Notes: generated by a model not told the origin, from the sequence alone. DNA of 64,000 nt from Halomonas elongata (GCF_029081005.1 NZ_JAJQTQ010000018.1:18828-82827), one strand, 5' to 3'; numbered from the stretch's first letter, positions 42,517-53,751 are shown. A program made the numbers and translations.

Positions 42517-43326
42517 TCAGCCTCCGGTCACCGGGGGGAAGAAGGCGACTTCATCATCGGCGGTCAATGGTGTGGCCCCTCCGGCCATGACCTGATTGAC
42601 GGCACACAGGACGCGCCCTTCCTCAAGCCCGGCGAAACGTGCATCCATGTCTCTCAACACCGCCTTGAGCCCATTGATGTCGGCGCTCTCGAGTCGTTCG
42701 AAGGGCACCGCTACCTCTCCGACACCGAGACGCTCGCGAAGCTCCGCCAGGCACTTGACGCGCACACAGGGCTCCCCCAGGTCGCAGCGCACGCCCAGCG
42801 ACACTTCACCGCTCGCGCCTTCCCCCGTCACGATGGGCGCCGACTCGGCCGGCGACACACGACGATAGTCACCGGAAACACCGCCGCTTTTCTCCTCGAG
42901 GCGGATGGCCCCGATTTCCATATCCTTGTCCACCGCCTTGCACATATCGTAGAGCGTCAGGCAGGCCACGGAAACCGCCGTCAGCGCCTCCATCTCGACC
43001 CCCGTGCGGCCATTCAGCCGGCAGCTCGCGGTGACATGCACCCCGCCTTCGGCCTCGTCGAGACGGAAATCGACCTCGACCCGGGACAAGGGCAACGCGT
43101 GGCAAAGAGGGATCAGTTCATGGGTGCGCTTGGCAGCCTGGATGGCGGCGATGCGTGCGGTCGCCAGGACATCCCCTTTCGGCAAATTGCCCTCGGCCAG
43201 CAACTGCAATGTCGATGGCTGCATATGGATGACGCCGGAGGCGCTGGCCTCCCGGCGACTCTCCGGCTTGTCGGCAACATCGACCATGCGGGCCTCGCCG
43301 CGGGCGTTGAGATGGGTCAGGGTCAT
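42517..43326 (-). CDS. moaC: MoaC-MoaD fusion protein (cPMP synthase plus MPT synthase sulphur carrier)
   Basis: A single frame of 269 residues. Residues 1 to about 157 are MoaC ([67 protein letters not shown]). After a linker of about 30 residues, residues 188-269 are MoaD ([15 protein letters not shown] ... [13 protein letters not shown]), ending in the thiocarboxylate-forming Gly-Gly. These proteins are normally separate. No frame break or internal ribosome site is obvious at the junction. The fusion puts the carrier protein on the preceding pathway enzyme while leaving its C-terminus free. Confidence 0.93.
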   Translation of the reverse strand: MTLTHLNARGEARMVDVADKPESRREASASGVIHMQPSTLQLLAEGNLPKGDVLATARIAAIQAAKRTHELIPLCHALPLSRVEVDFRLDEAEGGVHVTASCRLNGRTGVEMEALTAVSVACLTLYDMCKAVDKDMEIGAIRLEEKSGGVSGDYRRVSPAESAPIVTGEGASGEVSLGVRCDLGEPCVRVKCLAELRERLGVGEVAVPFERLESADINGLKAVLRDMDARFAGLEEGRVLCAVNQVMAGGATPLTADDEVAFFPPVTGG

Positions 43327-43330
43327 GGAT

Positions 43331-43573
43331 TCAATGCCTCATGACAGTCACGGTAACAGGTTGAAAGGTGGCCACCCCACCGGCCTCGACATCACCCCCT
43401 GGGGCGTCGGGCTCGATCGACAGTTGGCGACCACCATGGGAGTCGTCATGCCCGGGAAACGATATCGCGTCCCCCACGCTGCGCCGGACCATCCCCGGAA
43501 TCAATACCATGCGGGACGTCGGCTTCATCGGGCAGCCGGGAGACTCTCCCGGCGTGAAACAGGACAGCATCAT
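43331..43573 (-). CDS. possible small coupled gene between mobB and moaC
   Basis: An 80-codon frame begins with overlapping ATGATG at the mobB stop and ends 4 bases before the moaC ATG, so it could be translated. Third-position GC is about 73 %, lower than in neighbours. The last part ([16 protein letters not shown]) vaguely resembles the C-terminal strand of MoeA, so a remnant of moeA is possible. A perfect stem GCCGGGAGA / TCTCCCGGC lies at 43535-43553 inside it, and the segment could instead be a structured leader of the moaCD-moaE-moaA genes. No function is claimed. Confidence 0.35.
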   Translation of the reverse strand: MMLSCFTPGESPGCPMKPTSRMVLIPGMVRRSVGDAISFPGHDDSHGGRQLSIEPDAPGGDVEAGGVATFQPVTVTVMRH

Positions 43574-44160
43574 CGCGTCTCGCCCTCTTCGACTCGGGGC
43601 CCACGCTCGGATGGCCAGCGCGCCGGCCAGGCCGCCACCCAGGCGGTCAAGGCATCGAGGTCATCGAGATTCAGGCACTCGACACCGGCCGGCGGCTGCC
43701 AGTCTCCCTTGGCGGCCACGGCCTTGACCCAGGGGTCGACCGCGGCGCGCGCCGACTGGCCGAGCTCACTCCGATACAGTTCCAGCTTGGGCAAGGGCCA
43801 GGCCTTGAAACCTTCCACCAGGATCAGGTCGGGCGCCTGCGGGCGTACCATCTCGATCAACTGCGCCAGATCCGCTTCCTCGCGATCCGGCGTCTCCAGC
43901 ATCATCGCGATGCGCGCTCGGGAGGCCACCAGCATCGGTGCCGCCCCGGCCTGGCGCAAGCGATGGCTGTCCTTGCCCGGCTGATCGACATCGAAGTCGT
44001 GATGCGCATGCTTGATCACCGCCACCCGCAGGCCACGCTGCTGCAAGGCGGGCAGCAACTGCTCGAGCAAGGTCGTCTTGCCCGTTCCGCTCCAGGCCGC
44101 GATCCCCAGCAAGGCGGGCCATTCGGGCAGCGCCAGTGTCGCGGGCACCCCATCGGTCAT
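43570..44160 (-). CDS. mobB: molybdopterin-guanine dinucleotide biosynthesis adaptor MobB
   Basis: A GTP-binding P-loop protein of 196 residues. Walker A is GIAAWSGTGKTTLLEQLL, then VAVIKHAHHDFDVDQPGKDS and the DLILVEGFK motif. It assists MobA in attaching GMP to molybdopterin. It overlaps mobA by 4 bases. Confidence 0.95.
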   Translation of the reverse strand: MTDGVPATLALPEWPALLGIAAWSGTGKTTLLEQLLPALQQRGLRVAVIKHAHHDFDVDQPGKDSHRLRQAGAAPMLVASRARIAMMLETPDREEADLAQLIEMVRPQAPDLILVEGFKAWPLPKLELYRSELGQSARAAVDPWVKAVAAKGDWQPPAGVECLNLDDLDALTAWVAAWPARWPSERGPRVEEGETR

Positions 44161-44762
44161 GGCGAAGGTGCCTCCTCGCCGAGCGCCTGCGCCAGACGCT
44201 GTCGCTCGGCATCGGTGTTGAGATTGGCAAAGGCCTCCGGGCAGTCGGAGACATCGACCCAGGCCCGGTCATGCCGCGCCTGCCAGGCATCGACCTTGCG
44301 CTCGCCCTCGGCCAGGCAACGTGCCAGGTCGTCGGCCAGGGCGACACGCACCAGGGCCACCACCGGATGCGCCCGGCGACCATCATGGGCGACGGCAAGG
44401 TCGCTCTCGCCGACGGCATCGACCAGGCGCGCGACAAGCGTACGGGGCAATGCCGGTGCATCGCACGGCACGACCACCAGCCAGGAGGTCCGGGCGGCAC
44501 GCAGGCCACTGTAAAGCCCCATCAGCGGCCCTTGATAGCCAGGCTCGACATCCTCGACGACACGATCGGCCAGTACCGCATAGGCGTCATGATGTCGATT
44601 GGCGGTGATCAGCAACTCACTCACATGGTCGCGCAGCACATCGCCGGCATGGGTTGCCAAGGGACGACCGTGAAAGGGTTCCAGCCCCTTGTCGCATCCC
44701 CTCATGCGGCTACCCCGACCACCGGCCAGCACCAGGCCGGTCAGGTCGTCGCGACGGATCAT
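44157..44762 (-). CDS. mobA: molybdenum cofactor guanylyltransferase MobA
   Basis: A 201-residue nucleotidyltransferase with the GTP-binding signature LVLAGGRGSRMRGCDKGLEPF, followed by YQGPLMGLYSGLRAA and VVVPCDAPALP. GGAG lies 7 bases before the ATG at 44762; the longer upstream frame is not needed. It forms the guanylylated cofactor for DMSO reductase-type enzymes. It is divergent from the cupin regulator. Confidence 0.95.
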   Translation of the reverse strand: MIRRDDLTGLVLAGGRGSRMRGCDKGLEPFHGRPLATHAGDVLRDHVSELLITANRHHDAYAVLADRVVEDVEPGYQGPLMGLYSGLRAARTSWLVVVPCDAPALPRTLVARLVDAVGESDLAVAHDGRRAHPVVALVRVALADDLARCLAEGERKVDAWQARHDRAWVDVSDCPEAFANLNTDAERQRLAQALGEEAPSP

Positions 44763-44928
44763 GACGTCTCCTGCGGTTCGGTAATACTGTTGCCATGATG
44801 CCTCACCCAGCGACTCGGTGCCATGGCTCCGGGGCTTCGGCATTTCCCGAGGGGCGTCCGAACGGGTATCATTCGTCAAGAATTTTCCACAATGCAGGAC
44901 GGCGACCACGCCGCTTACAGGACACAGG

Positions 44929-45531
44929 ATGGAAGAAGGATTCGACGTCGGAGCACGTCTGCGTCAGCTTCGACAGGAACGGAACCTCTCGCAGCGCGAA
45001 CTCGCCAAGCGGGCCCAGGTCACCAACAGCACCATCTCGCTGATCGAGCAGAACAGCGTGAGTCCCTCGGTCAGTTCCCTGAAGAAAATACTCGACGCCA
45101 TGCCGGTGTCGATCAACGCCTTCTTCGCCGGGGACGAACCCAGCCACCCTCGCCCCTTCTACAAGGCCGACGAGCTCACCGAGATCGGCGATGGCATGCT
45201 CTCATGGCGACTGGTGGCCGCACGCCGCCCCGACCGGCGCATGTCGGTGCTGCATGAACGCTATCCACCCGGCGCCGACAGCGGCGAGGACATGCTCGAA
45301 CACGACGGCGAGGAAGGAGGCGTGGTCATCGCCGGCAACATCGAGATCACCGTCAACGGCGAGGTGGCGATCCTGTCGGCCGGAGACGCCTATTACTTCG
45401 ACTCTCGCCTGCCGCATCGCTTCCGCAATGTCGGCGACATCGAATGCGTGATCGTCAGCGCCAACACCCCGCCCTCCTTCTCGGATGGCGGCGAGGTGTT
45501 GCATCACGGCCAGCATGGCACCGAGGGGTGA
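44929..45531 (+). CDS. XRE-cupin transcriptional regulator (PuuR-like)
   Basis: A 200-residue protein with an N-terminal helix-turn-helix (ARLRQLRQERNLSQRELAKR ... STISLIEQNSVSPSV) and a C-terminal cupin (EEGGVVIAGNIEITVNGEV, GDAYYFDSRLPHRFRN). This architecture is shared with PuuR-type regulators of polyamine or amino-acid metabolism. The start MEEGFD at 44929 has AGGACAC nearby. The target is unknown, and no polyamine gene is adjacent. Confidence 0.88.
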   Translation: MEEGFDVGARLRQLRQERNLSQRELAKRAQVTNSTISLIEQNSVSPSVSSLKKILDAMPVSINAFFAGDEPSHPRPFYKADELTEIGDGMLSWRLVAARRPDRRMSVLHERYPPGADSGEDMLEHDGEEGGVVIAGNIEITVNGEVAILSAGDAYYFDSRLPHRFRNVGDIECVIVSANTPPSFSDGGEVLHHGQHGTEG

Positions 45532-45558
45532 ACCCTCCCCCTCTCTGCCCCCTTCACG

Positions 45559-46794
45559 TCAGGTATCGGGTTCGCTGGGCAGCACCCAGTTGAGTCCGAT
45601 GCCGATCAGCGCCGCGAGGCTCACGCCCTGCAGGGTGAACTGGCCGTCACCGAATTGCATGCCGCCGATGCCGAATACCAGGATCAGCGATACCACCACC
45701 AGATTGCGCGACGCAGTCAAGGCACTGCCCGCCCTTACCAGGGTATTCATGCCCACCACGGCGATGGAGCCGAACAGCAGCGTCATGATGCCGCCCATCA
45801 CCGGCGCCGGGATGGTCTGCAACAGGGCTCCCAGCTTGCCCAGGAAGGACAGCACGATGGCGATGACGGCGGTGACCAGCATGATGCGCGGGTTGAAGGC
45901 TCGCGTCAGGGTCACGGCGCCGGTCACCTCGGAGTAGGTGGTATTGGGCGGACCACCGAACAGCGCCGCCGTACAGGTCGCCAGGCCATCACCCAGCAGG
46001 GTGCGATGCAGGCCCGGCTTTTCGAGATAATGGCGGCGCGTCACCGACCCGATGGCGACCATGTCGCCGATGTGCTCCACCGCCGGCGCGATGGCGACCG
46101 GGATCATGAACAGCACCGCCGCCCAGTGGAAGGTCGGCGCCGTGAACTCGGGCAACGCCAGCCAGGCCGCCTCGTGCACCGGCGTGAAATCCACCACGCC
46201 CATCACCATCGACAGCGCATAGCCGGTCACGATGCCGCCCATGATCGGCACCAGGCGAATCAGCCCCCGGCCGAAGACCGCCAGCACCAGGGTCACCATA
46301 AGGCTCGCCATGGACAGGGTGATGGCCTGCCCGTAACCGATGGCATCACTGGTCTCGCCGGTGGCCATGTCGACCGCTACCGGCGCCAGCGCCAGCCCGA
46401 TGACCATGATCACCGGCCCCACCACCACTGGCGGGAGCAGGCGATGCAGCCAGGCGGTACCCTTGAGTCTCACCAGTTGGGATATCAGGACATAGACCAG
46501 GCCGGCCGCCAGCATGCCGCCCAGGGTGGCGGGAATCCCGAAGCTTTCCACCGAACTCTGGATGGGCGCGATGAAGGCGAAGGACGATGCCAGGAATACC
46601 GGTACGCTGACGCCCGTCACGGCATGGAAGACCAGGGTACCGACACCGGCGGTGAACAGGGCCACATTGGGGTCCAGCCCGGTGAGCAGTGGCACCAGCA
46701 CCAGGGCGCCAAAGGCCACGAACAGCATCTGTGCCCCCACCAGCAGGGTACGCATCGGGGTGTCGGTCGGCATGGCCGCCGTATCGTCGGTCAT
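45559..46794 (-). CDS. uraA: uracil-xanthine permease family transporter (UraA-like)
   Basis: NCS2-family proton symporter, 411 residues, about 12-14 membrane segments. Family motifs include FLASSFAFIAPI, the substrate-site region PVAIAPAVEHIGDMVAIG with the conserved glutamate, and FGGPPNTTYSEVTGAVTLTR. The start at 46794 follows AGGAG by 8 bases. upp, the salvage enzyme for imported uracil, lies 9 kb away in the same direction. Confidence 0.9.
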   Translation of the reverse strand: MTDDTAAMPTDTPMRTLLVGAQMLFVAFGALVLVPLLTGLDPNVALFTAGVGTLVFHAVTGVSVPVFLASSFAFIAPIQSSVESFGIPATLGGMLAAGLVYVLISQLVRLKGTAWLHRLLPPVVVGPVIMVIGLALAPVAVDMATGETSDAIGYGQAITLSMASLMVTLVLAVFGRGLIRLVPIMGGIVTGYALSMVMGVVDFTPVHEAAWLALPEFTAPTFHWAAVLFMIPVAIAPAVEHIGDMVAIGSVTRRHYLEKPGLHRTLLGDGLATCTAALFGGPPNTTYSEVTGAVTLTRAFNPRIMLVTAVIAIVLSFLGKLGALLQTIPAPVMGGIMTLLFGSIAVVGMNTLVRAGSALTASRNLVVVSLILVFGIGGMQFGDGQFTLQGVSLAALIGIGLNWVLPSEPDT

Positions 46795-46885
46795 GGTTGG
46801 AAGCTCCTGCCACGGGAAGGAATGAACGGACGCGCGGCATTCTAGCAACCCCGATCGTTAAATCGCAGTCACCCCGAGTCAGACG

Positions 46886-46961
46886 CAGGGCTATCGCAGC
46901 TGGATCTGGCGAGGAACGCCGGGGACAGGCCGACCGACAACGCTTAACTGCGATAGCCCTG
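46886..46961. repeat. long-spaced perfect inverted repeat between uraA and glpD
   Basis: CAGGGCTATCGCAG (46886-46899) and CTGCGATAGCCCTG (46948-46961) form a perfect 14-bp inverted repeat around 48 bases. A related ATCGCAGT also occurs at about 46862. No T tract follows. It may be a palindromic intergenic repeat or a remnant of a small mobile sequence. Confidence 0.6.
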
Positions 46962-47021
46962 GAGCCAGACGTGGGAATGACCGCTGCTGGGCAGGCGGGA
47001 CACGGACGCCGTGGCACTGGA

Positions 47022-48653
47022 TCAGACTGAGTCGGCTTCGGTCTCCCCCGCCTCGATCGCCCAGTACTCCGCCAGCCGCTGCTCCGCCTCATCGCCGAAC
47101 AATATCTCGCAGGCCTCCCGCAGCCCCGGCGAATCACGCAAGACGCTCTGCGAGACGACCAGCGAGACCTTGGAGCGACGCCTGAGGAAGTCCTCTAGCC
47201 TGGTCACCATTTCACAGCGCCTGGTCAGCTTCAGTTCACCACGCAGATATTCCGTGCCGTCGATGAGCACTTCCGCCTGTCGCGGATCCTGACGAATGTC
47301 CTCGAGCAGCTCCAGTGCGCGGGTGCCATAGCGCCGCCACAGGCGTGTGCTGAGCGGCTCCATGGCTTCGGCGCTGGTCATGGCATCCAGCCCCATGAGC
47401 CGTGCCTGATGCATGAAGTCCTCACGGACCGATGCTTCGGGCTCGCCGTACCATCGGAAGTCCGGCTGTGGAACCTCGATGCCGAGCTGACTGACCTCTT
47501 CGACGACCTCCTCGCCGACGTTCAGGCAATCGGTCAACTTGCCGCCGAAGATGCTCAAGTGACCATTCTCGTGGTCGACATCGATGGCATGCTTGCGCGA
47601 CAGGTTGAGAAAATCGCGGTCACTGCCGCCACTGGGTTTCACGGCCAAGGGGCGCACGCCACAACGCGTGGCGATGATGTCGTCCGGGCCGAGCGGGGTC
47701 GGAAGCTCGAGCCGCGTGTTGATATTGTCGAGCACGAAGCGGACATCGTCTTCCGTCACGTCGACGTCGGGCTTGTCCACTCGCGTGTCGGTGGTACCGA
47801 TGCATGTCCGTGGCCCCATGGGAATGACGAAGAACAGCCGACCATCATCGGCGAAGAACGCCAGCACACGCTTGTTCTCGGTCAACCGCGGCACGATCAA
47901 GTGAATGCCCTTTGAAAAGACATGATGATGGTCGGTCTGCTGCCCCGAGAGGCGATTGTGCTGATCGACCCAGGGTCCGGCGGCGTTGATCAGCACCCTG
48001 GAACGAATCTCGAAGGTACGGCCATCGATTCGATCCCTGACCCTGGTGACCCAGAGACCGTCCTCGCGACGCGAGCCCAGCGACTCGACGTAATTAGCCG
48101 CCATGGCACCGAAATCCAGCGCCCCCCGCACGAAGCTGAAGACGAAACGGGCGTCATTGTCGTACAGGTAGGCATCGGAGTATTCGAAGCCACCCCGGGC
48201 ATTTCGGGTATTGATAATGGGCTCACGTGCCTTGATCCCGGCGGGACGCAGAAAGTTAGGCATTCGCGTAAAGGCACTGCCCATCAGCCAGTACAGCCAG
48301 GTTCCCGCCCAGGGATAGAGAGGATGATGACGAAAACCCTTGTTGATGGTGGTCAAGAAGCGAATTTCCTGGACCGTGGAGGGGTAGCTTCTGATCAAGT
48401 GGTTGCGGCTCTTGCACAGCTTGCGTACCAGCTTGAAGTCACCGCTTTCCATGTACTTGATGCCGCCCCACACCAGGTTGGAGGAATGCATGCTGGTACT
48501 GCCGGCGAAATCTCCGCGATCGATCAAGGCCACCCTGGCCCCCTTGCCGCTCAGTGCGGCGGCAGCCGAGGCCCCATTGATGCCGCCCCCGATGACCAGA
48601 ACGTCGAAGGTCTGACCGGGAAGCTTGCCGATGTTGCTCTGTCTGAGTTGCAT
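47022..48653 (-). CDS. glpD: aerobic glycerol-3-phosphate dehydrogenase GlpD
   Basis: This 543-residue membrane-associated flavoprotein oxidises glycerol-3-phosphate to dihydroxyacetone phosphate. The FAD-binding motif is VLVIGGGINGASAAAALS, with GSTSMHSSNLVWGGIKYME and INAAGPWVDQ typical of the family. It follows the glycerol ABC operon in the same direction, with a terminator between glpV and glpD, so it may use both read-through and its own promoter. Glycerol kinase is not in the window. Confidence 0.94.
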   Translation of the reverse strand: MQLRQSNIGKLPGQTFDVLVIGGGINGASAAAALSGKGARVALIDRGDFAGSTSMHSSNLVWGGIKYMESGDFKLVRKLCKSRNHLIRSYPSTVQEIRFLTTINKGFRHHPLYPWAGTWLYWLMGSAFTRMPNFLRPAGIKAREPIINTRNARGGFEYSDAYLYDNDARFVFSFVRGALDFGAMAANYVESLGSRREDGLWVTRVRDRIDGRTFEIRSRVLINAAGPWVDQHNRLSGQQTDHHHVFSKGIHLIVPRLTENKRVLAFFADDGRLFFVIPMGPRTCIGTTDTRVDKPDVDVTEDDVRFVLDNINTRLELPTPLGPDDIIATRCGVRPLAVKPSGGSDRDFLNLSRKHAIDVDHENGHLSIFGGKLTDCLNVGEEVVEEVSQLGIEVPQPDFRWYGEPEASVREDFMHQARLMGLDAMTSAEAMEPLSTRLWRRYGTRALELLEDIRQDPRQAEVLIDGTEYLRGELKLTRRCEMVTRLEDFLRRRSKVSLVVSQSVLRDSPGLREACEILFGDEAEQRLAEYWAIEAGETEADSV

Positions 48654-48677
48654 GTCTGGCCCTTTTTCAAAGCAAAA

Positions 48678-48707
48678 GGCCCCACTCGGTATGCACCGAG
48701 CGGGGCC
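48678..48707 (-). terminator. rho-independent terminator after glpV
   Basis: On the minus strand the 13-bp stem GGCCCCGCTCGGT / ACCGAGTGGGGCC (one G-T pair) with loop GCAT is followed by TTTTGC. It lies between glpV and glpD. Confidence 0.88.
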
Positions 48708-48798
48708 TGGTCCCGTTCAGGCTACCGGTTACACGATCTTGAACTGCCCCGGGAGTGCCCGGGGCAACGGCGAGCGGATCAGATGCTCCGCCCGTTCA

Positions 48799-50541
<1,743 letters not shown>

Positions 50542-50598
50542 GTTGACCTCTTTGGTTGTTGTCGTCCGTCCCTGGACATTCGGCTCCATGCGTTTCTG

Positions 50599-50871
50599 TC
50601 AGCCCCAGCGCATCAGGATCAGCAGCCAGAGCACCGATGCGCCCAGTGCCAGCCAGATACTGAGCGGGGTGAACCCCACCACCACCAGGTGAATATAGGC
50701 GGCGGAGAGCAGTCCGATGAAGAAGCGGTCACCACGGGTGGTCGAGATCGGCAAGAATCCCTTTCGCTCGATCGTCGGCGAGATGACTTCCCAGGCCGTC
50801 ATGCCGGCCAGCATGGCCGCGATGGCGGCAAAGAAGACCGTGGTGGGCGTGGTCCAGACCATCCATTCCAT
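50599..50871 (-). CDS. glpU: small membrane protein GlpU (DUF2160)
   Basis: A 90-residue protein with three hydrophobic segments (about 10-28, 48-68 and 70-87) and the conserved motif ERKGFLPISTTRGDRFFIGLL. It is constantly found between glpQ and glpV in this transporter type; its exact role is unknown. Confidence 0.88.
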   Translation of the reverse strand: MEWMVWTTPTTVFFAAIAAMLAGMTAWEVISPTIERKGFLPISTTRGDRFFIGLLSAAYIHLVVVGFTPLSIWLALGASVLWLLILMRWG

Positions 50872-50883
50872 GTCACGTCCTCC

Positions 50884-51777
50884 TCAGGTGCGGCCCAGGG
50901 CAAAGCCCTTGGCAATGTGGTTGCGAACGAAATAGACCACCACGATGCCCGGCAGAATCGTCAAGGTCCCCGCAGCGGCCAGGGCTCCCCAGTCGATGCC
51001 CGAGGCCCCCTTGGTCTGCGTCATGACCGAGGCGATGGGCTGGGCATCGGTCGAGGTCAATGTGCTGGCCAGCAGCAGCTCGACCCAGGAGAACATGAAC
51101 AGGAAGAACAGGGTCACGCCGATCCCCGAGCTGATCATGGGAATGAAGATCTTCACGAAGAACCGCGGAAAACTGTAACCGTCGATGAAGGCGGTCTCGT
51201 CGATTTCCTTGGGTACGCCGCTCATGAAGCCCTCGAGAATCCACACGGCCAGCGGAATGTTGAACAGGCAATGGGCCAGCGCGACCGCCACATGGGTATC
51301 GAACAGCCCGACGGTGTAATAGAGCTGGAAATACGGCAGCAGAAAGACAGCCGGCGGTGCCATCAGGTTGGTCAGCAGCCAGAAGAACAGATGCTTGTCC
51401 CCGATGAACTGATAGCGACTGAAGGCATAGGCGGCCGGTAGCGCCACCACGATACTGATCAGCATGTTCATCAGCACATAGGCGATCGAGTTCACGTACC
51501 CCATGTACCAGCTGGATTCGGTCAGGATCTTGGCGTAGTGCTCGACAGTGAAGTTTTCGGGCCACAGGGTCAGTCCACCGAGAATTTCGGTATTGGACTG
51601 AAAGGACATGTTGAGCAGCCAGTAGATCGGCAACAGCACGAACACGATATAGGCCGCCATCAGTCCCCGACGGCGCCACTGCCTGGAGGCCGGGCGGGCC
51701 CGACGGCGACGACGGTTATCGGCAGCCGCGGCACGCTGGCGTACGGCATCGGGCGTCGTGGGCGATGAATGACTCAT
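50884..51777 (-). CDS. glpQ: glycerol ABC transporter permease GlpQ
   Basis: A 297-residue MalG-type permease with six membrane segments and the EAA-like loop EGFMSGVPKEIDETAFIDGYS that contacts the ATPase. The N-terminal 40 residues are basic (RRRRARPASRQWRRRG). It starts 1 base after the glpP stop, so translation is coupled. Pairs with GlpP. Confidence 0.92.
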   Translation of the reverse strand: MSHSSPTTPDAVRQRAAAADNRRRRRARPASRQWRRRGLMAAYIVFVLLPIYWLLNMSFQSNTEILGGLTLWPENFTVEHYAKILTESSWYMGYVNSIAYVLMNMLISIVVALPAAYAFSRYQFIGDKHLFFWLLTNLMAPPAVFLLPYFQLYYTVGLFDTHVAVALAHCLFNIPLAVWILEGFMSGVPKEIDETAFIDGYSFPRFFVKIFIPMISSGIGVTLFFLFMFSWVELLLASTLTSTDAQPIASVMTQTKGASGIDWGALAAAGTLTILPGIVVVYFVRNHIAKGFALGRT

Positions 51778-51778
51778 G

Positions 51779-52657
51779 TCATGCCTCCTTGTTGTCGTCT
51801 TTCTGCATGTTCATGATCGCGGTGTAGAACACCCAGGTAACCAGCAGGATGATCAGAAAATAGATCAGCGAGAAGGCCGCCGATGGCCCCAGATCCTGCT
51901 GGCCGATGGCCATGGTCGTCAGCGACTGGCTGAGGAAGGTGGTGGAACTGCCGGGGCCTCCCCCCGTGAGCACGAAGGGCTCGGCGTAGATCATGAAAGA
52001 GTGCATGAAGCGCAGCAGTACCCCGATCACCAGCACATTGGTGAGCTTGGGCAACTGGATGTAACGGAAGACCGCCCACTTCGAGGCACGGTCGATACGC
52101 GCCGCTTGATAATAGGCATCGGGAATCGAGCGCAGGCCGCTGTAGCAGAGCAGTGCGATCAGCGGCGTCCAGTGCCAGACGTCCATCAGGATGATGGTTG
52201 CCCAGGCATCTACCGGACTCGCCGTGATGTTATAGCCATAGCCGAGCTCACGCAGGCTCCAGCCCATCAGGCCAATGTCGCCACGGGTGAAGATCTGCCA
52301 GATGCTGCCCACCACGTTCCAGGGAATCAGCAGCGGCATGGTGACCAGGATCAACACCGCCGAGGCCTGCCACCCCTTCTTGGGCATCAGCAGGGCAATG
52401 CCGATCCCCAGTGGCACCTCGATGGCCAGCACGGTCAACGAGAACGCAAACTGGCGCAGCACGGCCGCCTGCAGGGTCGGATCGTTGAGCATCTCCTTGA
52501 ACCACTCGGTGCCCGTGAAAAAGCGGGTATGGGCATCGAAGACGTCCTGCACCGAATAGTTGACCACCGTCATCAGCGGGATGATGGCCGAGAAGGCGAC
52601 CAGCAGCAGCATCGGCAGAATCAGCCACCAGGCCCGGTTGTTATAGACTTTATTCAT
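51779..52657 (-). CDS. glpP: glycerol ABC transporter permease GlpP
   Basis: A 292-residue MalF-type permease with six membrane segments. The EAA loop is SGLRSIPDAYYQAARIDRAS. The ATG overlaps the end of glpT by 8 bases. It forms the membrane channel with GlpQ. Confidence 0.92.
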   Translation of the reverse strand: MNKVYNNRAWWLILPMLLLVAFSAIIPLMTVVNYSVQDVFDAHTRFFTGTEWFKEMLNDPTLQAAVLRQFAFSLTVLAIEVPLGIGIALLMPKKGWQASAVLILVTMPLLIPWNVVGSIWQIFTRGDIGLMGWSLRELGYGYNITASPVDAWATIILMDVWHWTPLIALLCYSGLRSIPDAYYQAARIDRASKWAVFRYIQLPKLTNVLVIGVLLRFMHSFMIYAEPFVLTGGGPGSSTTFLSQSLTTMAIGQQDLGPSAAFSLIYFLIILLVTWVFYTAIMNMQKDDNKEA

Positions 52658-53750
52658 GGTCGATCTCCACGCGGAATTCGTCGACGTAAAGGCCGAGGTA
52701 CTCGTCGGGGAAACGCAGCCAGGCTTGCCCCGTCGGCGTTGCCTGGTCTTCCTCGATACGCGCCTTGAGCGAAATATTGCCGAGCGTCAGGTAGACGATC
52801 GAGTAGGTCCCCAGATCCTGGGCATGATCCACCTCAACCGGCATCCCCCCGTCCACCGGCTCGGCATGGACCTCGATGAATTCGGGCCGGATCCCCAGCT
52901 TGATGTTGGTGGAATTCGCTCGTGTCACGGCATCGTGGACGCCCTGCCCGACCGCCAGCTCGGTCTCGCCGGCCATCACGGCCCCGTCACGCGCCATGAC
53001 TTCCAGGAAGTTCATCCCCGGGCTACCGATGAAGTAGCCGACGAAGGTATGGTTCGGCGCCTCGAACAGTTCCCTGGGAGTGCCGAACTGCACCACCTGG
53101 CCCTCATACATCACGGCGATCTTGTCGGCGAAGGTGGAAGCTTCGAGCTGGTCGTGGGTGACATAGACCATGGTGATCTGGAAGCGCTGGTGGATCTCCT
53201 TGAGCTTGCGCCGCAGCTTCCACTTGAGTTGCGGGTCGATGACGGTCAGCGGCTCGTCGAACAGGATCGCCGAGACGTCGTCACGCACCAGGCCACGCCC
53301 CATGGAGACCTTCTGCTTCTCGTCGGCGGTCAGGTTCTTGGCCTTGCGCTTGAGCTGGGGGGTGAGTTCCAGGACATCGGCCACTTCCATGACACGCTCG
53401 TGGACGCGCGCCTCGGGCGTCTTCACATTGCGCAACGGGAAAGCGAGGTTGTCATAGACCGTCATGGTGTCGTAGATGACGGGGAACTGGAAAACCTGCG
53501 CGATATTGCGCGCCTCGGGGGGCAAGGCATTGACCACCTCCCCGTCGAACAGCACCTCACCGCTGGAGGGTTCGAGCAGACCGGAAATGATGTTGAGCAA
53601 CGTCGACTTGCCGCAGCCCGAAGGCCCGAGCAGCGCATAGGCGCCCCCCTGATGCCAGACGTGATCCATCTCGCGAATGGCATAGTCCTCGGGCGACCGG
53701 GGATCGGACAGGTAGGTGTGGGCCAGGGACTTCAGGGTGATCTCGGCCAT
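52650..53750 (-). CDS. glpT: glycerol ABC transporter ATPase GlpT
   Basis: A 366-residue ABC ATPase with Walker A LLGPSGCGKSTLLN, Walker B AILFDEPLTVID and the switch histidine in VYVTHDQLEAS. The signature motif is changed from LSGGQ to LTADEKQKVSMGRG. A C-terminal TOBE domain follows. The start MAEITL at 53750 lies 1 base after the glpS stop. It probably pairs with GlpS, which keeps LSGGQ but lacks the switch histidine. The name is that of the rhizobial system and is not the E. coli glycerol-phosphate antiporter. Confidence 0.92.
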   Translation of the reverse strand: MAEITLKSLAHTYLSDPRSPEDYAIREMDHVWHQGGAYALLGPSGCGKSTLLNIISGLLEPSSGEVLFDGEVVNALPPEARNIAQVFQFPVIYDTMTVYDNLAFPLRNVKTPEARVHERVMEVADVLELTPQLKRKAKNLTADEKQKVSMGRGLVRDDVSAILFDEPLTVIDPQLKWKLRRKLKEIHQRFQITMVYVTHDQLEASTFADKIAVMYEGQVVQFGTPRELFEAPNHTFVGYFIGSPGMNFLEVMARDGAVMAGETELAVGQGVHDAVTRANSTNIKLGIRPEFIEVHAEPVDGGMPVEVDHAQDLGTYSIVYLTLGNISLKARIEEDQATPTGQAWLRFPDEYLGLYVDEFRVEIDHE

Positions 53751-53751
53751 G

